DNA from: Pedobacter antarcticus
GTDB lineage: Bacteria > Bacteroidota > Bacteroidia > Sphingobacteriales > Sphingobacteriaceae
Direction of reading: 5' to 3'
DNA length: 64,000 nt
Assembly (NCBI RefSeq): GCF_900112985.1
Contig: NZ_FONS01000001.1
Location: 1-64,000 of the forward strand
The notes beneath the pieces were generated by a model that was given only the letters and a program-made list of their open reading frames with translations, did no database searches and was not told where the DNA came from. The stretch's first letter is position 1, and the number at the start of each line of letters is the position of its first letter. Shown one piece after another: positions 33,594 through 42,084 of the stretch. The position numbers and the translations under genes are program-made.

Positions 33594-34445
33594 ATGATGA
33601 GAAAAGAAAGTATGCACCATCAGGTGGAAATAATCTACAGCCAGACGGATCAGTGTCCGATGACAGACAGCTCATTTAATTTTTTCCAGTTCGTTCATAT
33701 TGTGTCTGGGAGCGGATCGCATGAAGTAAACGGAAATCGTATAACTTATCAGGCTGGTTCATTTTTACTGATTACACCAAATGATTATCATGCTTTTTAT
33801 GTAGAAACACTAACCGAATTTCTGATTATCCGTTTTAATAAAGGATATATTAAAGAATACCAATGGAAGAGTATTGATCATATCGAATGCCTGCTGCATA
33901 ATGCGTCCCATGTATCTGGATGCATTATTGAAAATGCGAATGACAAATTACTTGTTAACTCAATCGTAGGATCAATCCTGCATAATATTAAATACAATGA
34001 TCTGTATAATAATGACCTTAATCAACATTTAATCAATGCCTTGATTGTAATAGCAGCAAGGAATATAGCTAAATTTAAACCCGCCAATATTAAAGAACAC
34101 GCGAATAAAAAGATCGTCGACATTATAAATTATATCCAATCGAATATTTACTCGCCAGGGCAATTGAAAGCGCCTGTTATTTGCGGTAAATTCGGTGTAT
34201 CTACTAATTATCTAAGTGTATATTTCAAAGAGGCATGCGGCGAAACTATCACGCATTTTATTGCAAATTACCGTCTTCGTCTCATTGAATACAGATTAAA
34301 TTTTAGCGATTGTAGGATTAATGAGCTTGTAGAGGAATTTGGCTTTGCTGACGAAAGTCATATGAATAAGTTTTTTAAAAGGCATAAAGGAATGAGTACG
34401 AGCACCTATAGAGGTGCGAAAGATGCGTTAGTTATAAGTGCCTGA
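33594..34445 (+). CDS. AraC-family transcriptional regulator
   Basis: A 283-residue AraC regulator with an N-terminal cupin half (FFQFVHIVSGSGSHEVNGN, SFLLITPNDYHAFYV) and a C-terminal AraC domain (GKFGVSTNYLSVYFKEACGE and INELVEEFGFADESHMNKFF, then GMSTSTYRG). Divergent from the MFS exporter, it is the obvious candidate to control it. Its 3' end overlaps the convergent ABC permease gene by 14 bases. The start could be the ATG at 33594 or 33597. Confidence 0.9.
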   Translation: MMRKESMHHQVEIIYSQTDQCPMTDSSFNFFQFVHIVSGSGSHEVNGNRITYQAGSFLLITPNDYHAFYVETLTEFLIIRFNKGYIKEYQWKSIDHIECLLHNASHVSGCIIENANDKLLVNSIVGSILHNIKYNDLYNNDLNQHLINALIVIAARNIAKFKPANIKEHANKKIVDIINYIQSNIYSPGQLKAPVICGKFGVSTNYLSVYFKEACGETITHFIANYRLRLIEYRLNFSDCRINELVEEFGFADESHMNKFFKRHKGMSTSTYRGAKDALVISA

Positions 34446-36012
34446 TCTGATAAGCTCTGGCTAAAAAGAGAACTCCGGTCAGGGCTAGGTTCATCGCTAA
34501 AACAGTCAATATGAAAAATGGTGTATGATGAGCTGGCAAACTGCCCAGGTAATCCGTTAGCGGCACTTTATTAATCACTGCGTAGGTAAGCAGAAAGAAA
34601 AATATCTCGAAAAGTTTTTTGCCCCCTGTTAATATACCAAGCGCTACCGCTAGTAATACAATTAGCGTTGCCCCATTGAGCAGGCCCGCAACACCATATA
34701 TATTAGAAGCTGATATACTACGAATAATGACGGGTAAAGACAAACTTATCGCTAATAATATACCGGCTATAATTTGAGCAGGTAGCATACGCTGTAAGGG
34801 TTTATATGATGCATACGCAAAGTAATGAATCCGGTTAGTTTTCTCTTTAGTAACCAGTTCTGACCAGCGTGTCACCTGCAAAAACAATAACACCGGCAGC
34901 AGATAATTATAGGCGAGATCAAAGGGAACTAGAAACATAGCTCCCCATAAAGCTGCATTCAATAACCACAACCATTTATTACCCTGCCTTATCAGTAATA
35001 AAAACTCAGTTCTGATAAGCGGAAAAATCCCATAGTTAAATGACAGTGGCGGTAATATACCCCTGGTTATTCCTGCCGGATTAATTAACTGGACGGGTTT
35101 AAGGGATGCTAATGCCTGGAGTTTCTTTTTTTTATTGGTTACAGCTTGATTGAAATCAAACCGGTGAAAAAAAAGAGAGGATATATATATTAAAAGTAAT
35201 CCAAAGCCTATCCAGACCACGCGACTGAATATAAATACAGATGTCCAGTTAAGGCCCTCCCATTCAAAAAATTTATAGGTTTTGTGCCCATTAAAAATAA
35301 AGCCAAATGATACAGACTTGATATTTTCGTGAAAATTGGTATTAATATGTTGGGTAATACTTTTACTGATTAGGCTTAAACCAAATGGATCAAAAACACC
35401 GGATGAGTCATTACCGCCTTTATTATTGATAAATGACATACAGACACCGCATAATAGAAAGTATATTATAAACTGCAGAATACTACGCTTACCCAGAAAA
35501 ACTTCTGCTGTCACAGCCAAAGCGGCTACTACAAATAACGCCGGGATAGCGAAGAATAAATAAGGAAGAATAAAGTTAGCCAGAATAAATGGCTGGTCTG
35601 TTCCGCGCACGAGAAACACAACAATGCTTACCATAAACGTAATACCGGTAATAGTTAGCAATACCAGGTAATTACTGATCTGCTTGCTTAGCAGATATTT
35701 AAAATTAGTAAGAGAGGTGGTGGCTATAATAAGACCTACTTCTGTTTCGATGTCTTTTTTAATACCACTGTTAACCAGCACGAAACCATAGAAAGATAAC
35801 ATAACAGTAGTCATAATCCCTGATACGTAACCTACCCAGGCTGAGTTGTAAACTCCCCGGTACCCCGAAGCGCTTAAGGTGGTATAACCTGCGGTATCCG
35901 GCGGCACAAATGAGTAAGCTATGAAGACGGTAACCGCCAATGTTATCAAAAATGAATAGCTACGGGTACGCTGCAGGTAATCGGCTTTTATAATGTTGTA
36001 GAGATATTGCAT
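34432..36012 (-). CDS. ABC-type exporter permease
   Basis: A 526-residue membrane protein with about twelve hydrophobic segments, for example YSFLITLAVTVFIAYSFVPP at the N-terminus and VAALAVTAEVFLGKRSILQF in the middle. It is encoded three bases after the ATPase gene and so is its membrane partner. The first half resembles ABC-2 type permeases that export drugs, lipids or small molecules in Bacteroidota; the second half repeats the layout, suggesting a fused permease. The substrate is unknown. The end overlaps the convergent AraC gene by 14 bases. Confidence 0.82.
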   Translation of the reverse strand: MQYLYNIIKADYLQRTRSYSFLITLAVTVFIAYSFVPPDTAGYTTLSASGYRGVYNSAWVGYVSGIMTTVMLSFYGFVLVNSGIKKDIETEVGLIIATTSLTNFKYLLSKQISNYLVLLTITGITFMVSIVVFLVRGTDQPFILANFILPYLFFAIPALFVVAALAVTAEVFLGKRSILQFIIYFLLCGVCMSFINNKGGNDSSGVFDPFGLSLISKSITQHINTNFHENIKSVSFGFIFNGHKTYKFFEWEGLNWTSVFIFSRVVWIGFGLLLIYISSLFFHRFDFNQAVTNKKKKLQALASLKPVQLINPAGITRGILPPLSFNYGIFPLIRTEFLLLIRQGNKWLWLLNAALWGAMFLVPFDLAYNYLLPVLLFLQVTRWSELVTKEKTNRIHYFAYASYKPLQRMLPAQIIAGILLAISLSLPVIIRSISASNIYGVAGLLNGATLIVLLAVALGILTGGKKLFEIFFFLLTYAVINKVPLTDYLGSLPAHHTPFFILTVLAMNLALTGVLFLARAYQIRHL

Positions 36013-36015
36013 AGC

Positions 36016-36888
36016 TTAGCCGTTTTTATGGGTTAAAAACAGGTAAGCGTCCTCTAACGTGGCTGTAACGGAGATTGATTCAGGAGCTACATTATCTTTG
36101 GTACTGATATAACGTACTTTTATCCTATCGCTCTGACGGGCCGTATCAATCACTTTGTATTGATTTTTAAATTGATTAAGTGTATTAGTTTCCAGCAGCA
36201 CCTCAAATATCCGGCCCTCGGCTTGTTTGATAATATCATACTGTGGTGCATGTGTGATTAGCTTACCATCCTGCATAATAGCCACCTCGTCTGCAATAGT
36301 CTCAATATCTGATACAATATGCGATGACAGGATAATAATACAATCGTGTGCCAGATCGGAAATTAGCTGGCGAAACCGCATCCGTTCTTCCGGATCGAGT
36401 CCAACCGTGGGCTCGTCAAATATCAATACTTTAGGATCATTAAGCAATGCCTGTGCTATCCCGATCCGCTGTTTCATACCACCTGAATAAGTTCCTATCG
36501 GCCTTTTGGCATCGGCGGTAAGGTTGACACCCTCCAACAGCAAATCTATACGCTGCCGAAGCCTTTTACCACCAATACCTTTCATAGCGGCTATATACTC
36601 CAGAAACTCATAGGCGTTAAGATTAGGATACACACCGAAATCCTGCGGTAGATAACCGAGTACTTTGCGAATTGTATCCGGTTTCTGAACAATGTCCGCA
36701 CCATCTAATAACAATGTTCCTGATGAAGGTTTACTAATAGTCGCAATGATCTTCATTAGTGTTGATTTTCCGGCGCCGTTCGGGCCTAATAAACCTAAAA
36801 CTCCTTTATTAATGTTAATGGAGTAATCCGTAAGTGCAGGTTTCTGTGTATTGTATTTTTTGGTCAGGTTTGTTATTATGAGAGCCAT
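36016..36888 (-). CDS. ABC transporter ATP-binding protein
   Basis: A 290-residue ATPase. Walker A GPNGAGKST, Q-loop in GYLPQDFGVYPNLNAYE, signature YSGGMKQRIGIAQALL, Walker B VLIFDEPTVGLDP and H-loop LSSHIVSD are all intact. The C-terminal 80 residues (RIFEVLLETNTLNQF onward) are the regulatory tail of ABC-2 type exporters. It is the first gene of a two-gene operon with the permease and faces a TetR-family gene across a palindromic region, suggesting repression relieved by an exported compound. Confidence 0.93.
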   Translation of the reverse strand: MALIITNLTKKYNTQKPALTDYSININKGVLGLLGPNGAGKSTLMKIIATISKPSSGTLLLDGADIVQKPDTIRKVLGYLPQDFGVYPNLNAYEFLEYIAAMKGIGGKRLRQRIDLLLEGVNLTADAKRPIGTYSGGMKQRIGIAQALLNDPKVLIFDEPTVGLDPEERMRFRQLISDLAHDCIIILSSHIVSDIETIADEVAIMQDGKLITHAPQYDIIKQAEGRIFEVLLETNTLNQFKNQYKVIDTARQSDRIKVRYISTKDNVAPESISVTATLEDAYLFLTHKNG

Positions 36889-36991
36889 GTTAGATGATAT
36901 ATGCTGCTATGACACTCATAAGCAGAGGTATGTTACGTAGGTAAGGAAAAAAAATCGAATTAGATTGGAGTTTCCATTTGTATTTATGACA

Positions 36992-37036
36992 GACATATGT
37001 CGCACTTAAATAAAATATGTCATATTATTGCGACAT
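36992..37036. promoter_or_regulatory. Palindromic operator region for the TetR-family repressor
   Basis: GACATATGTC (36992-37001) is a perfect palindrome, and ATGTCGCA (36997-37004) pairs with TGCGACAT (37029-37036). The second arm runs into the TetR start codon at 37035. The position between divergent ABC and TetR genes fits an operator that the repressor uses for both promoters. Confidence 0.5.
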
Positions 37037-37592
37037 GGAAGTGACTAAGAAAAGAATTATTGACGCAGCGATAATTGTGTTTAACAACGACCCGTCCGGG
37101 ACACTTGACATGGTAGCGGACAAAGCAGAAGTAACCCCGCGTACACTCTACCGCTATTTTAAAGACAGAAAAATATTACTTGAAGCTTGCAGGCAGGAAA
37201 TGGCTTTGACTTGTAAAGCTGCGATGAATGCTGCCTTTGAAGCGAGTACTGTTCCGTTAAAGCAATTGGAATTAACCTTATACGCAGGCATAGATTGTGG
37301 GAGTAAATATGCTTTTTTTGATAAAACATACCAAAGATCTGATTACCAACCATCAGCAGGTAATGAAGAAAACCGCGAGTACGATGATATTAATAGCCGG
37401 TGGCTTGCACTGATCATTGCTTTACAGAAGCAAGATATCATAACCAGCGAACTCACTCCTGAGTGGATCTATGAATTATTTAGTGGTATGATTAATACTA
37501 CGCTCAGGTCAATAAGTTCTGGTAATGTAGCGCCTAATAATATCAAAAAATTTGCCTGGTATTCTTTCAGTAAAAGTATCGGGATCAGTTAA
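37035..37592 (+). CDS. TetR-family transcriptional repressor
   Basis: A 185-residue TetR regulator: TKKRIIDAAIIVFNNDPSG, then LDMVADKAEVTPRTLYRYFK with the recognition helix and KILLEACRQEM. The C-terminal ligand-binding half is not informative. I choose the ATG at 37035; an ATG at 37017 would add MSYYCD encoded inside the inverted-repeat operator. Divergent from the ABC exporter genes, it probably represses them until a ligand, perhaps the exported compound, binds. Confidence 0.9.
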   Translation: MEVTKKRIIDAAIIVFNNDPSGTLDMVADKAEVTPRTLYRYFKDRKILLEACRQEMALTCKAAMNAAFEASTVPLKQLELTLYAGIDCGSKYAFFDKTYQRSDYQPSAGNEENREYDDINSRWLALIIALQKQDIITSELTPEWIYELFSGMINTTLRSISSGNVAPNNIKKFAWYSFSKSIGIS

Positions 37593-37677
37593 TCAGTGCA
37601 TTAAACACTTTCTTGGCGAAAGTCTCGCTGAGCTTAACCATTATTAATTCAGCTAAAGGACATCAATTTTTAAAAAA

Positions 37678-38589
37678 ATGGAAAAAACTACAAATTTTGA
37701 CGTGATTATAATCGGCGGAAGCAGTGCCGGATTATCTGCTGGTATGTGTCTTGGACGCGCATTACGCAATGTACTTATTATTGACAGCGGAAAACCATGT
37801 AACCAGCAAACGCCACATTCACACAACTTCCTTACGCAGGACGGTTCTACACCGACAGAAATCCTATCTATCGCAAAGGAGCAATTAACGCAATATAAAA
37901 CAGTTGAATTCCTGACAGATTTAGCAGTCAAAGGAATAAAAACAGATTCTGGCTTTGAAATTAGTACGCGATCAGGCAAATCATTTCTAGGCAAAAAGCT
38001 GGTTTTTGCGACCGGAATTAGCGATAGTATGCCTGCGATTGAGGGTTTTGCAGAATGCTGGGGAATTTCTGTCATACACTGCCCCTATTGTCATGGTTAC
38101 GAATATAAGAATGAAAAAACCGGGATACTCGCAAATGGGGACTTAGGATTTGAAACCGCTAAACTAATATCTAACTGGACAAAGGACCTGACGTTATACA
38201 CTAACGGTAAATCTGACTTAACCGCTGCCCAGACTGAAATTTTGCAGGAGCATGGTTTTACTATAGAAGAAAAAGTAGTGAAACGGATCGTTCATGAAAA
38301 TGGCCAAATCGAAAAAATCATATTTAATGATGGTGCAGAGGCTAATTTAAATGTTTTGTACGCGAGACTTGGCTTTACTCAGCATTGTTCAATTCCTGAA
38401 GATTTAGGCTGTGAGATGACTGAACAAGGTCATATTAAGGCAGATATGTTTATGAAAACTACCATTCCGGGCATTTACGCTTGCGGTGACAATATAAGTC
38501 CAATGCGCTCTATCGCCAACGCTGTATATAATGGTTCAGTTACTGGTGCTGTGCTTAATATGGAATTGATAAATGAGTCTTTTTCTTAG
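37678..38589 (+). CDS. NAD(P)/FAD-dependent oxidoreductase, thioredoxin-reductase-like
   Basis: A 303-residue pyridine-nucleotide-disulfide oxidoreductase. DVIIIGGSSAGLSAG binds FAD; the CPYCHGYE motif near residue 139 holds the redox CxxC; GIYACGDNISP is the second FAD motif. This CPYCHGYE branch differs from classical TrxB (CATCDG). The usual GxGxxG NADPH motif is degenerate here (ILANGDLGFETA), so NADPH binding may be weak or absent. Members are found in oxidant defence and as flavin-dependent disulfide reductases with unknown partners. Cytoplasmic. Confidence 0.88.
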   Translation: MEKTTNFDVIIIGGSSAGLSAGMCLGRALRNVLIIDSGKPCNQQTPHSHNFLTQDGSTPTEILSIAKEQLTQYKTVEFLTDLAVKGIKTDSGFEISTRSGKSFLGKKLVFATGISDSMPAIEGFAECWGISVIHCPYCHGYEYKNEKTGILANGDLGFETAKLISNWTKDLTLYTNGKSDLTAAQTEILQEHGFTIEEKVVKRIVHENGQIEKIIFNDGAEANLNVLYARLGFTQHCSIPEDLGCEMTEQGHIKADMFMKTTIPGIYACGDNISPMRSIANAVYNGSVTGAVLNMELINESFS

Positions 38590-38670
38590 ACACTACTCTC
38601 TTTGGGTAAACTTCGGGTTATCCCCGGACGATAAGGTGTGTTTCGTCATTGTATCGAACCTCGTTAAAAT

Positions 38671-38727
38671 TTCCTTCATTATTCCTTCGTTATTTCTTCA
38701 ATTCCGATTGAAGGAACAATGAAGGAA
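38671..38727. repeat. Palindromic repeat element built on TTCCTTCATT units
   Basis: TTCCTTCATTATTCCTTC (38671-38688) pairs with GAAGGAACAATGAAGGAA (38710-38727) with one mismatch; a competing inner stem CTTCAAT/ATTGAAG (38696-38702 and 38707-38713) has a 4-base loop. The two structures exclude each other. It resembles intergenic palindromic repeats of Pedobacter-like genomes, but copy number cannot be checked here. Confidence 0.6.
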
Positions 38728-38799
38728 GTACGAACAAACCCCGAACAAAGTGTGCAGCAAATGTTGATGAAACCAGCACATGACTTTATTAACCTTTGG

Positions 38800-39489
38800 T
38801 TAATGTTGAATCCTGAACAGGTCAAAGGCGCTGCCATTATTTATGGCTATAGTTTTACCAGAAATCATAATTATATTTTCAGCTAAAAGCTCATTGATGG
38901 CTCGGAACAAGGACTCATATGAGGCCCCTATGAATGCGGCGAGGTCTTGTCTGCTTAATTCAATATTGATAAATCCTTCTTTGTTAACGCCGAACTGTTC
39001 CTGCAATGAGAGTAAAGCCTGAGCGACCCTCCCCTTTACACTCATATGTGCAAGGTTTCGCATCCGTCTTTCAGACTCCTGGAGTTCACTGGCAAAGAAA
39101 AGCATGAGCTGGATAACGAATGCATTGTTCACATTCATGGTGCTTTCTAAAAAATCCATTTCAATAAAACAGACAATAGCTTCTTCGATTGCAGTGGCCG
39201 AAACAGGGTAGTATCCAGAACCACCTAAGCCCAAATGTCCCAGAACATCTCCTTGTTTTGCGAAACGAACAATGAGTTCCTTTTCATCATCCCATTTTTT
39301 ATGGATCTTCACAGTTCCACTATAGACAAAATAAATGCCTTTAACAGGATCTCCCTCTTTGAATACTTGCTGACCTTTATTCAGTTTTAAATTCTTCTTG
39401 TTTACATCTATTGCAGGTTTCCAATCCTTCAGACAGAATCTGCACAAAAAGCAGGTATTCAGATCGCATTTATTTTTCCCTTTTATCAT
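38800..39489 (-). CDS. Crp/Fnr-family regulator with FNR-like cysteines
   Basis: A 229-residue Crp/Fnr protein. An N-terminal cysteine cluster (CDLNTCFLCRFC, Cys 8, 13, 16, 19) precedes the cyclic-nucleotide-type beta-roll (VFKEGDPVKGIYFVYSGTVK). A further cysteine in EEAIVCFIEMDFL sits where E. coli FNR has its fourth cluster ligand. The C-terminal HTH reads LSRQDLAAFIGASYESLFRA. This cysteine set could hold an oxygen- or NO-sensitive [4Fe-4S] cluster, but the spacing differs from FNR, so that is inference. It is divergent from the ClC channel gene. An ATTAACC/GGTTAAT hairpin overlaps its stop. Confidence 0.85.
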   Translation of the reverse strand: MIKGKNKCDLNTCFLCRFCLKDWKPAIDVNKKNLKLNKGQQVFKEGDPVKGIYFVYSGTVKIHKKWDDEKELIVRFAKQGDVLGHLGLGGSGYYPVSATAIEEAIVCFIEMDFLESTMNVNNAFVIQLMLFFASELQESERRMRNLAHMSVKGRVAQALLSLQEQFGVNKEGFINIELSRQDLAAFIGASYESLFRAINELLAENIIMISGKTIAINNGSAFDLFRIQH

Positions 39490-39712
39490 CCTGTTTACAG
39501 TCTTAACTGTGTTAATAAGCCTTGTGGCAATATTACCAATAATCTTTATTATTCTTCAACTACGGCAATCTAACTAACTGCCCGTGTATAAATACTGCCA
39601 TTTTATATTGCGCATGCAATACAAAATAAGATAATTTACAAATATAAATACAATTATATATTACATTTGCAATGTTAAATCATACAAATAAAACGACACA
39701 CTACCTTTTAAA

Positions 39713-40996
39713 ATGAAATACTCTACTTCCAAACGGATTTTCACATTACAGGATACAGTTAAAAACCCGCTGAAATTTAATCCCTTTGTCTACAATAAAA
39801 ATTTCCTCTTATGGACCTTACTCGGTATTATCGGGGGTATTATAGCCGGCGGTTACTGGATTGTGCTTGAACATTCCACTGCTCTTCTAGCTATTGTTCA
39901 GGGAATTTATGTTATTCCACTGATGACTATAGCAGGCTTAACAGCAGGTATAGTTATCCATAAACTCGGTGATCCGGGCGAAATCGATTTGATGGTAGAC
40001 AATATCCATTTTAAGGGTGGACGACTGGATCCGAAAAATAACCCTTCCATGATCCTTTCTTCTTTAATTTGTATTTCTGCAGGTGGTAGTTTAGGCCCAG
40101 AGGCTCCCCTCGTGCAAGTTGTCGGTTCTACCGGCACCTATATTGCGAGAAAACTAGGTTTTAAGGGAGAGGATATACGCTCAATTACGATCGCTGGAAT
40201 GGCCTCTGCTTTTACTGCCCTTTTTGGAGCACCGCTGGGTGGAAGCCTGTTCGCTTTAGAAATTTTAGATCACAGACATGTAACTAAATATTACAAAGCT
40301 TTTATGCCCGCCTTAGTAGCCAGCTGTGCGAGCTACCTGGTCTTTATATTAATTACACAGCTCAATCTCGGCCCCACCTGGAACTTCCCGGCTTACAAAG
40401 ATCCAAAAGTTAGCGACATCTTTTATGCGGTCGGCTATTCGTTGGCTGGTGCGGCTACAGGGTGGATTTTCATCGCGTTTGTCAAGAATTTCAAACTGGT
40501 TTTCAAAAGTATTAAATTAGCTGTTTACTATAAGTTAGCTATCGGAGGCTTCTTCCTGGGGACCATAGCTTATTGTATTCCACTTACACGATATTTTGGA
40601 CATGACCAGCTCTCCCAGGTTCTGACCGGTAATTTTACGATAGGGTTCTTAATAGTCTTACTACTGCTGAAGCTGGTTGCCATTGCAATTACAGTAACCT
40701 CCGGCTGGCGTGGTGGCTTCATAATCCCGTTACTCTTTGCAGGCACTGTTTTGGGATTAATTATTTACCAGGTTTTCCCTGGGCAAAATCTTACTTTGAT
40801 AGCGGTATGCTGTATGGCGGCTTTAAATGCCTGCGTTACACGTACACCTGTGAGCATTATAATTCTACTCGCCACAATGACTGGCTTCCAAAATATTGCT
40901 CCCATTATATTTGCCAGTTTAACGGGGTATTTTCTCTCCCCTAAATCACCATTAATCAGCGCTCAGCTAGGGATAGAGAAAGTAACTATCGGTTAG
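39713..40996 (+). CDS. ClC-family chloride channel or antiporter
   Basis: A 427-residue ClC protein with about ten membrane segments. GGSLGPEAPLVQ corresponds to the GREGP selectivity motif and keeps the gating Glu; SGWRGGFIIP carries GxFxP. The third motif near the N-terminus (GSGIP in classical ClC) is not apparent. No CBS domains follow. Such short ClC proteins move chloride or other anions, often in exchange for protons. It faces the Crp/Fnr gene across a 223-base AT-rich region and may be its target. The next gene, a dienelactone hydrolase, is 80 bases downstream. Confidence 0.88.
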   Translation: MKYSTSKRIFTLQDTVKNPLKFNPFVYNKNFLLWTLLGIIGGIIAGGYWIVLEHSTALLAIVQGIYVIPLMTIAGLTAGIVIHKLGDPGEIDLMVDNIHFKGGRLDPKNNPSMILSSLICISAGGSLGPEAPLVQVVGSTGTYIARKLGFKGEDIRSITIAGMASAFTALFGAPLGGSLFALEILDHRHVTKYYKAFMPALVASCASYLVFILITQLNLGPTWNFPAYKDPKVSDIFYAVGYSLAGAATGWIFIAFVKNFKLVFKSIKLAVYYKLAIGGFFLGTIAYCIPLTRYFGHDQLSQVLTGNFTIGFLIVLLLLKLVAIAITVTSGWRGGFIIPLLFAGTVLGLIIYQVFPGQNLTLIAVCCMAALNACVTRTPVSIIILLATMTGFQNIAPIIFASLTGYFLSPKSPLISAQLGIEKVTIG

Positions 40997-41076
40997 TAAA
41001 CGTAGCGAGACTGTTACACGCTGACTGACAAGCCTTTGTCATGAATGATTATTTTTGAATACTAAGCCTGTGAAAT

Positions 41077-41964
41077 ATGAGCAAAATAAATAATAATGAC
41101 ATCAGTCAGGAAGTTTTTGATTTGTATGATGACTATGCACACAATCGGCTTGACCGGCGTAGCTTTATGCAGAAACTTTCTATTTATGCTGTTGGAGGAT
41201 TAACAGTGCCGGCATTAATGAGTTTCCTGATGCCCGATTATTCAGGAAATGTACAAATTCAGCCTGGCGATCCGCGTTTGAAATCGGACTTTATTAATTA
41301 CCCTTCGCCAAAAGGCGGCGGGTCTATTAAAGGCCTGCTCTCTAAACCAAAGGATTCCAAAAAGAAATTAGGAGGCATTATAGTCGTTCATGAAAACCGT
41401 GGTCTAAATCCTTACATTGAAGACGTGGGAAGAAGAGCTGCACTAGCAGGATTTATTTCACTGGCTCCGGACGCCCTTACTCCTCTGGGTGGTTATCCCG
41501 GGAATGACGACGAAGGTCGTACTATGCAGAGTAAACGGGATAAAGGTGAAATGGAAGAAGATTTCATTGCTGCATTTAATTATCTGAAAAATCATAAAGA
41601 TTGCAATGGTAAAGTTGGCGTAGTAGGTTTTTGTTTTGGAGGTGGTATATCCAATATGATGGCCACTCGTATACAGGATCTGGCTGCTGCAGTCCCGTAC
41701 TATGGAGGGCAGCCGTCTATTGCCGATGTGCCTAAAATAAACTCCCCGCTGATGCTTCATTATGCTTCTTTGGATACAAGAATAACAGAAGGCTGGCCTC
41801 CTTATGAAGCAGCTTTAAAACAGAACGGTAAAAAATATCAGGCATTTATCTATGAAAATGTAAATCACGGTTTCCATAATGACACAACGCCACGTTATGA
41901 TAAGGCTGCTGCAGAACTTTCATGGAAACGTACAATCGATTTCTTTAGTGAAAATCTGGCATAA
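41077..41964 (+). CDS. Dienelactone hydrolase family protein with Tat-type signal
   Basis: A 295-residue protein. An N-terminal segment with DRRSFMQKLSIYAVGGLTVP resembles a twin-arginine signal placed after a short pre-peptide, so export is likely. The hydrolase part shows GGIIVVHENRGLNPYIED, the nucleophile elbow GFCFGGG with Cys as nucleophile (typical of dienelactone hydrolases), a late Asp in HYASLDTRITEGWP and the His in ENVNHGFHND. The substrate is unknown; this group is widespread and rarely acts on dienelactone. It may be co-transcribed with the ClC gene. Confidence 0.9.
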   Translation: MSKINNNDISQEVFDLYDDYAHNRLDRRSFMQKLSIYAVGGLTVPALMSFLMPDYSGNVQIQPGDPRLKSDFINYPSPKGGGSIKGLLSKPKDSKKKLGGIIVVHENRGLNPYIEDVGRRAALAGFISLAPDALTPLGGYPGNDDEGRTMQSKRDKGEMEEDFIAAFNYLKNHKDCNGKVGVVGFCFGGGISNMMATRIQDLAAAVPYYGGQPSIADVPKINSPLMLHYASLDTRITEGWPPYEAALKQNGKKYQAFIYENVNHGFHNDTTPRYDKAAAELSWKRTIDFFSENLA

Positions 41965-41979
41965 AGATGAAACTTGTTA

Positions 41980-42020
41980 ATGCGCTGGCTTTGAATTAAG
42001 ATAATTAGAAGCCAGCGCAT
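41980..42020. terminator. Bidirectional hairpin before dnaE2
   Basis: ATGCGCTGGCTT (41980-41991) pairs perfectly with AAGCCAGCGCAT (42009-42020), a 12-bp stem with a 17-base loop between convergent genes. T runs are absent, so it may act by structure alone. Confidence 0.65.
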
Positions 42021-42084
42021 AATAATCCAGATTTACCCACTTATTTACTTTTAACTGTAGTGGAGGGTAATGCTTATTGCGCTT

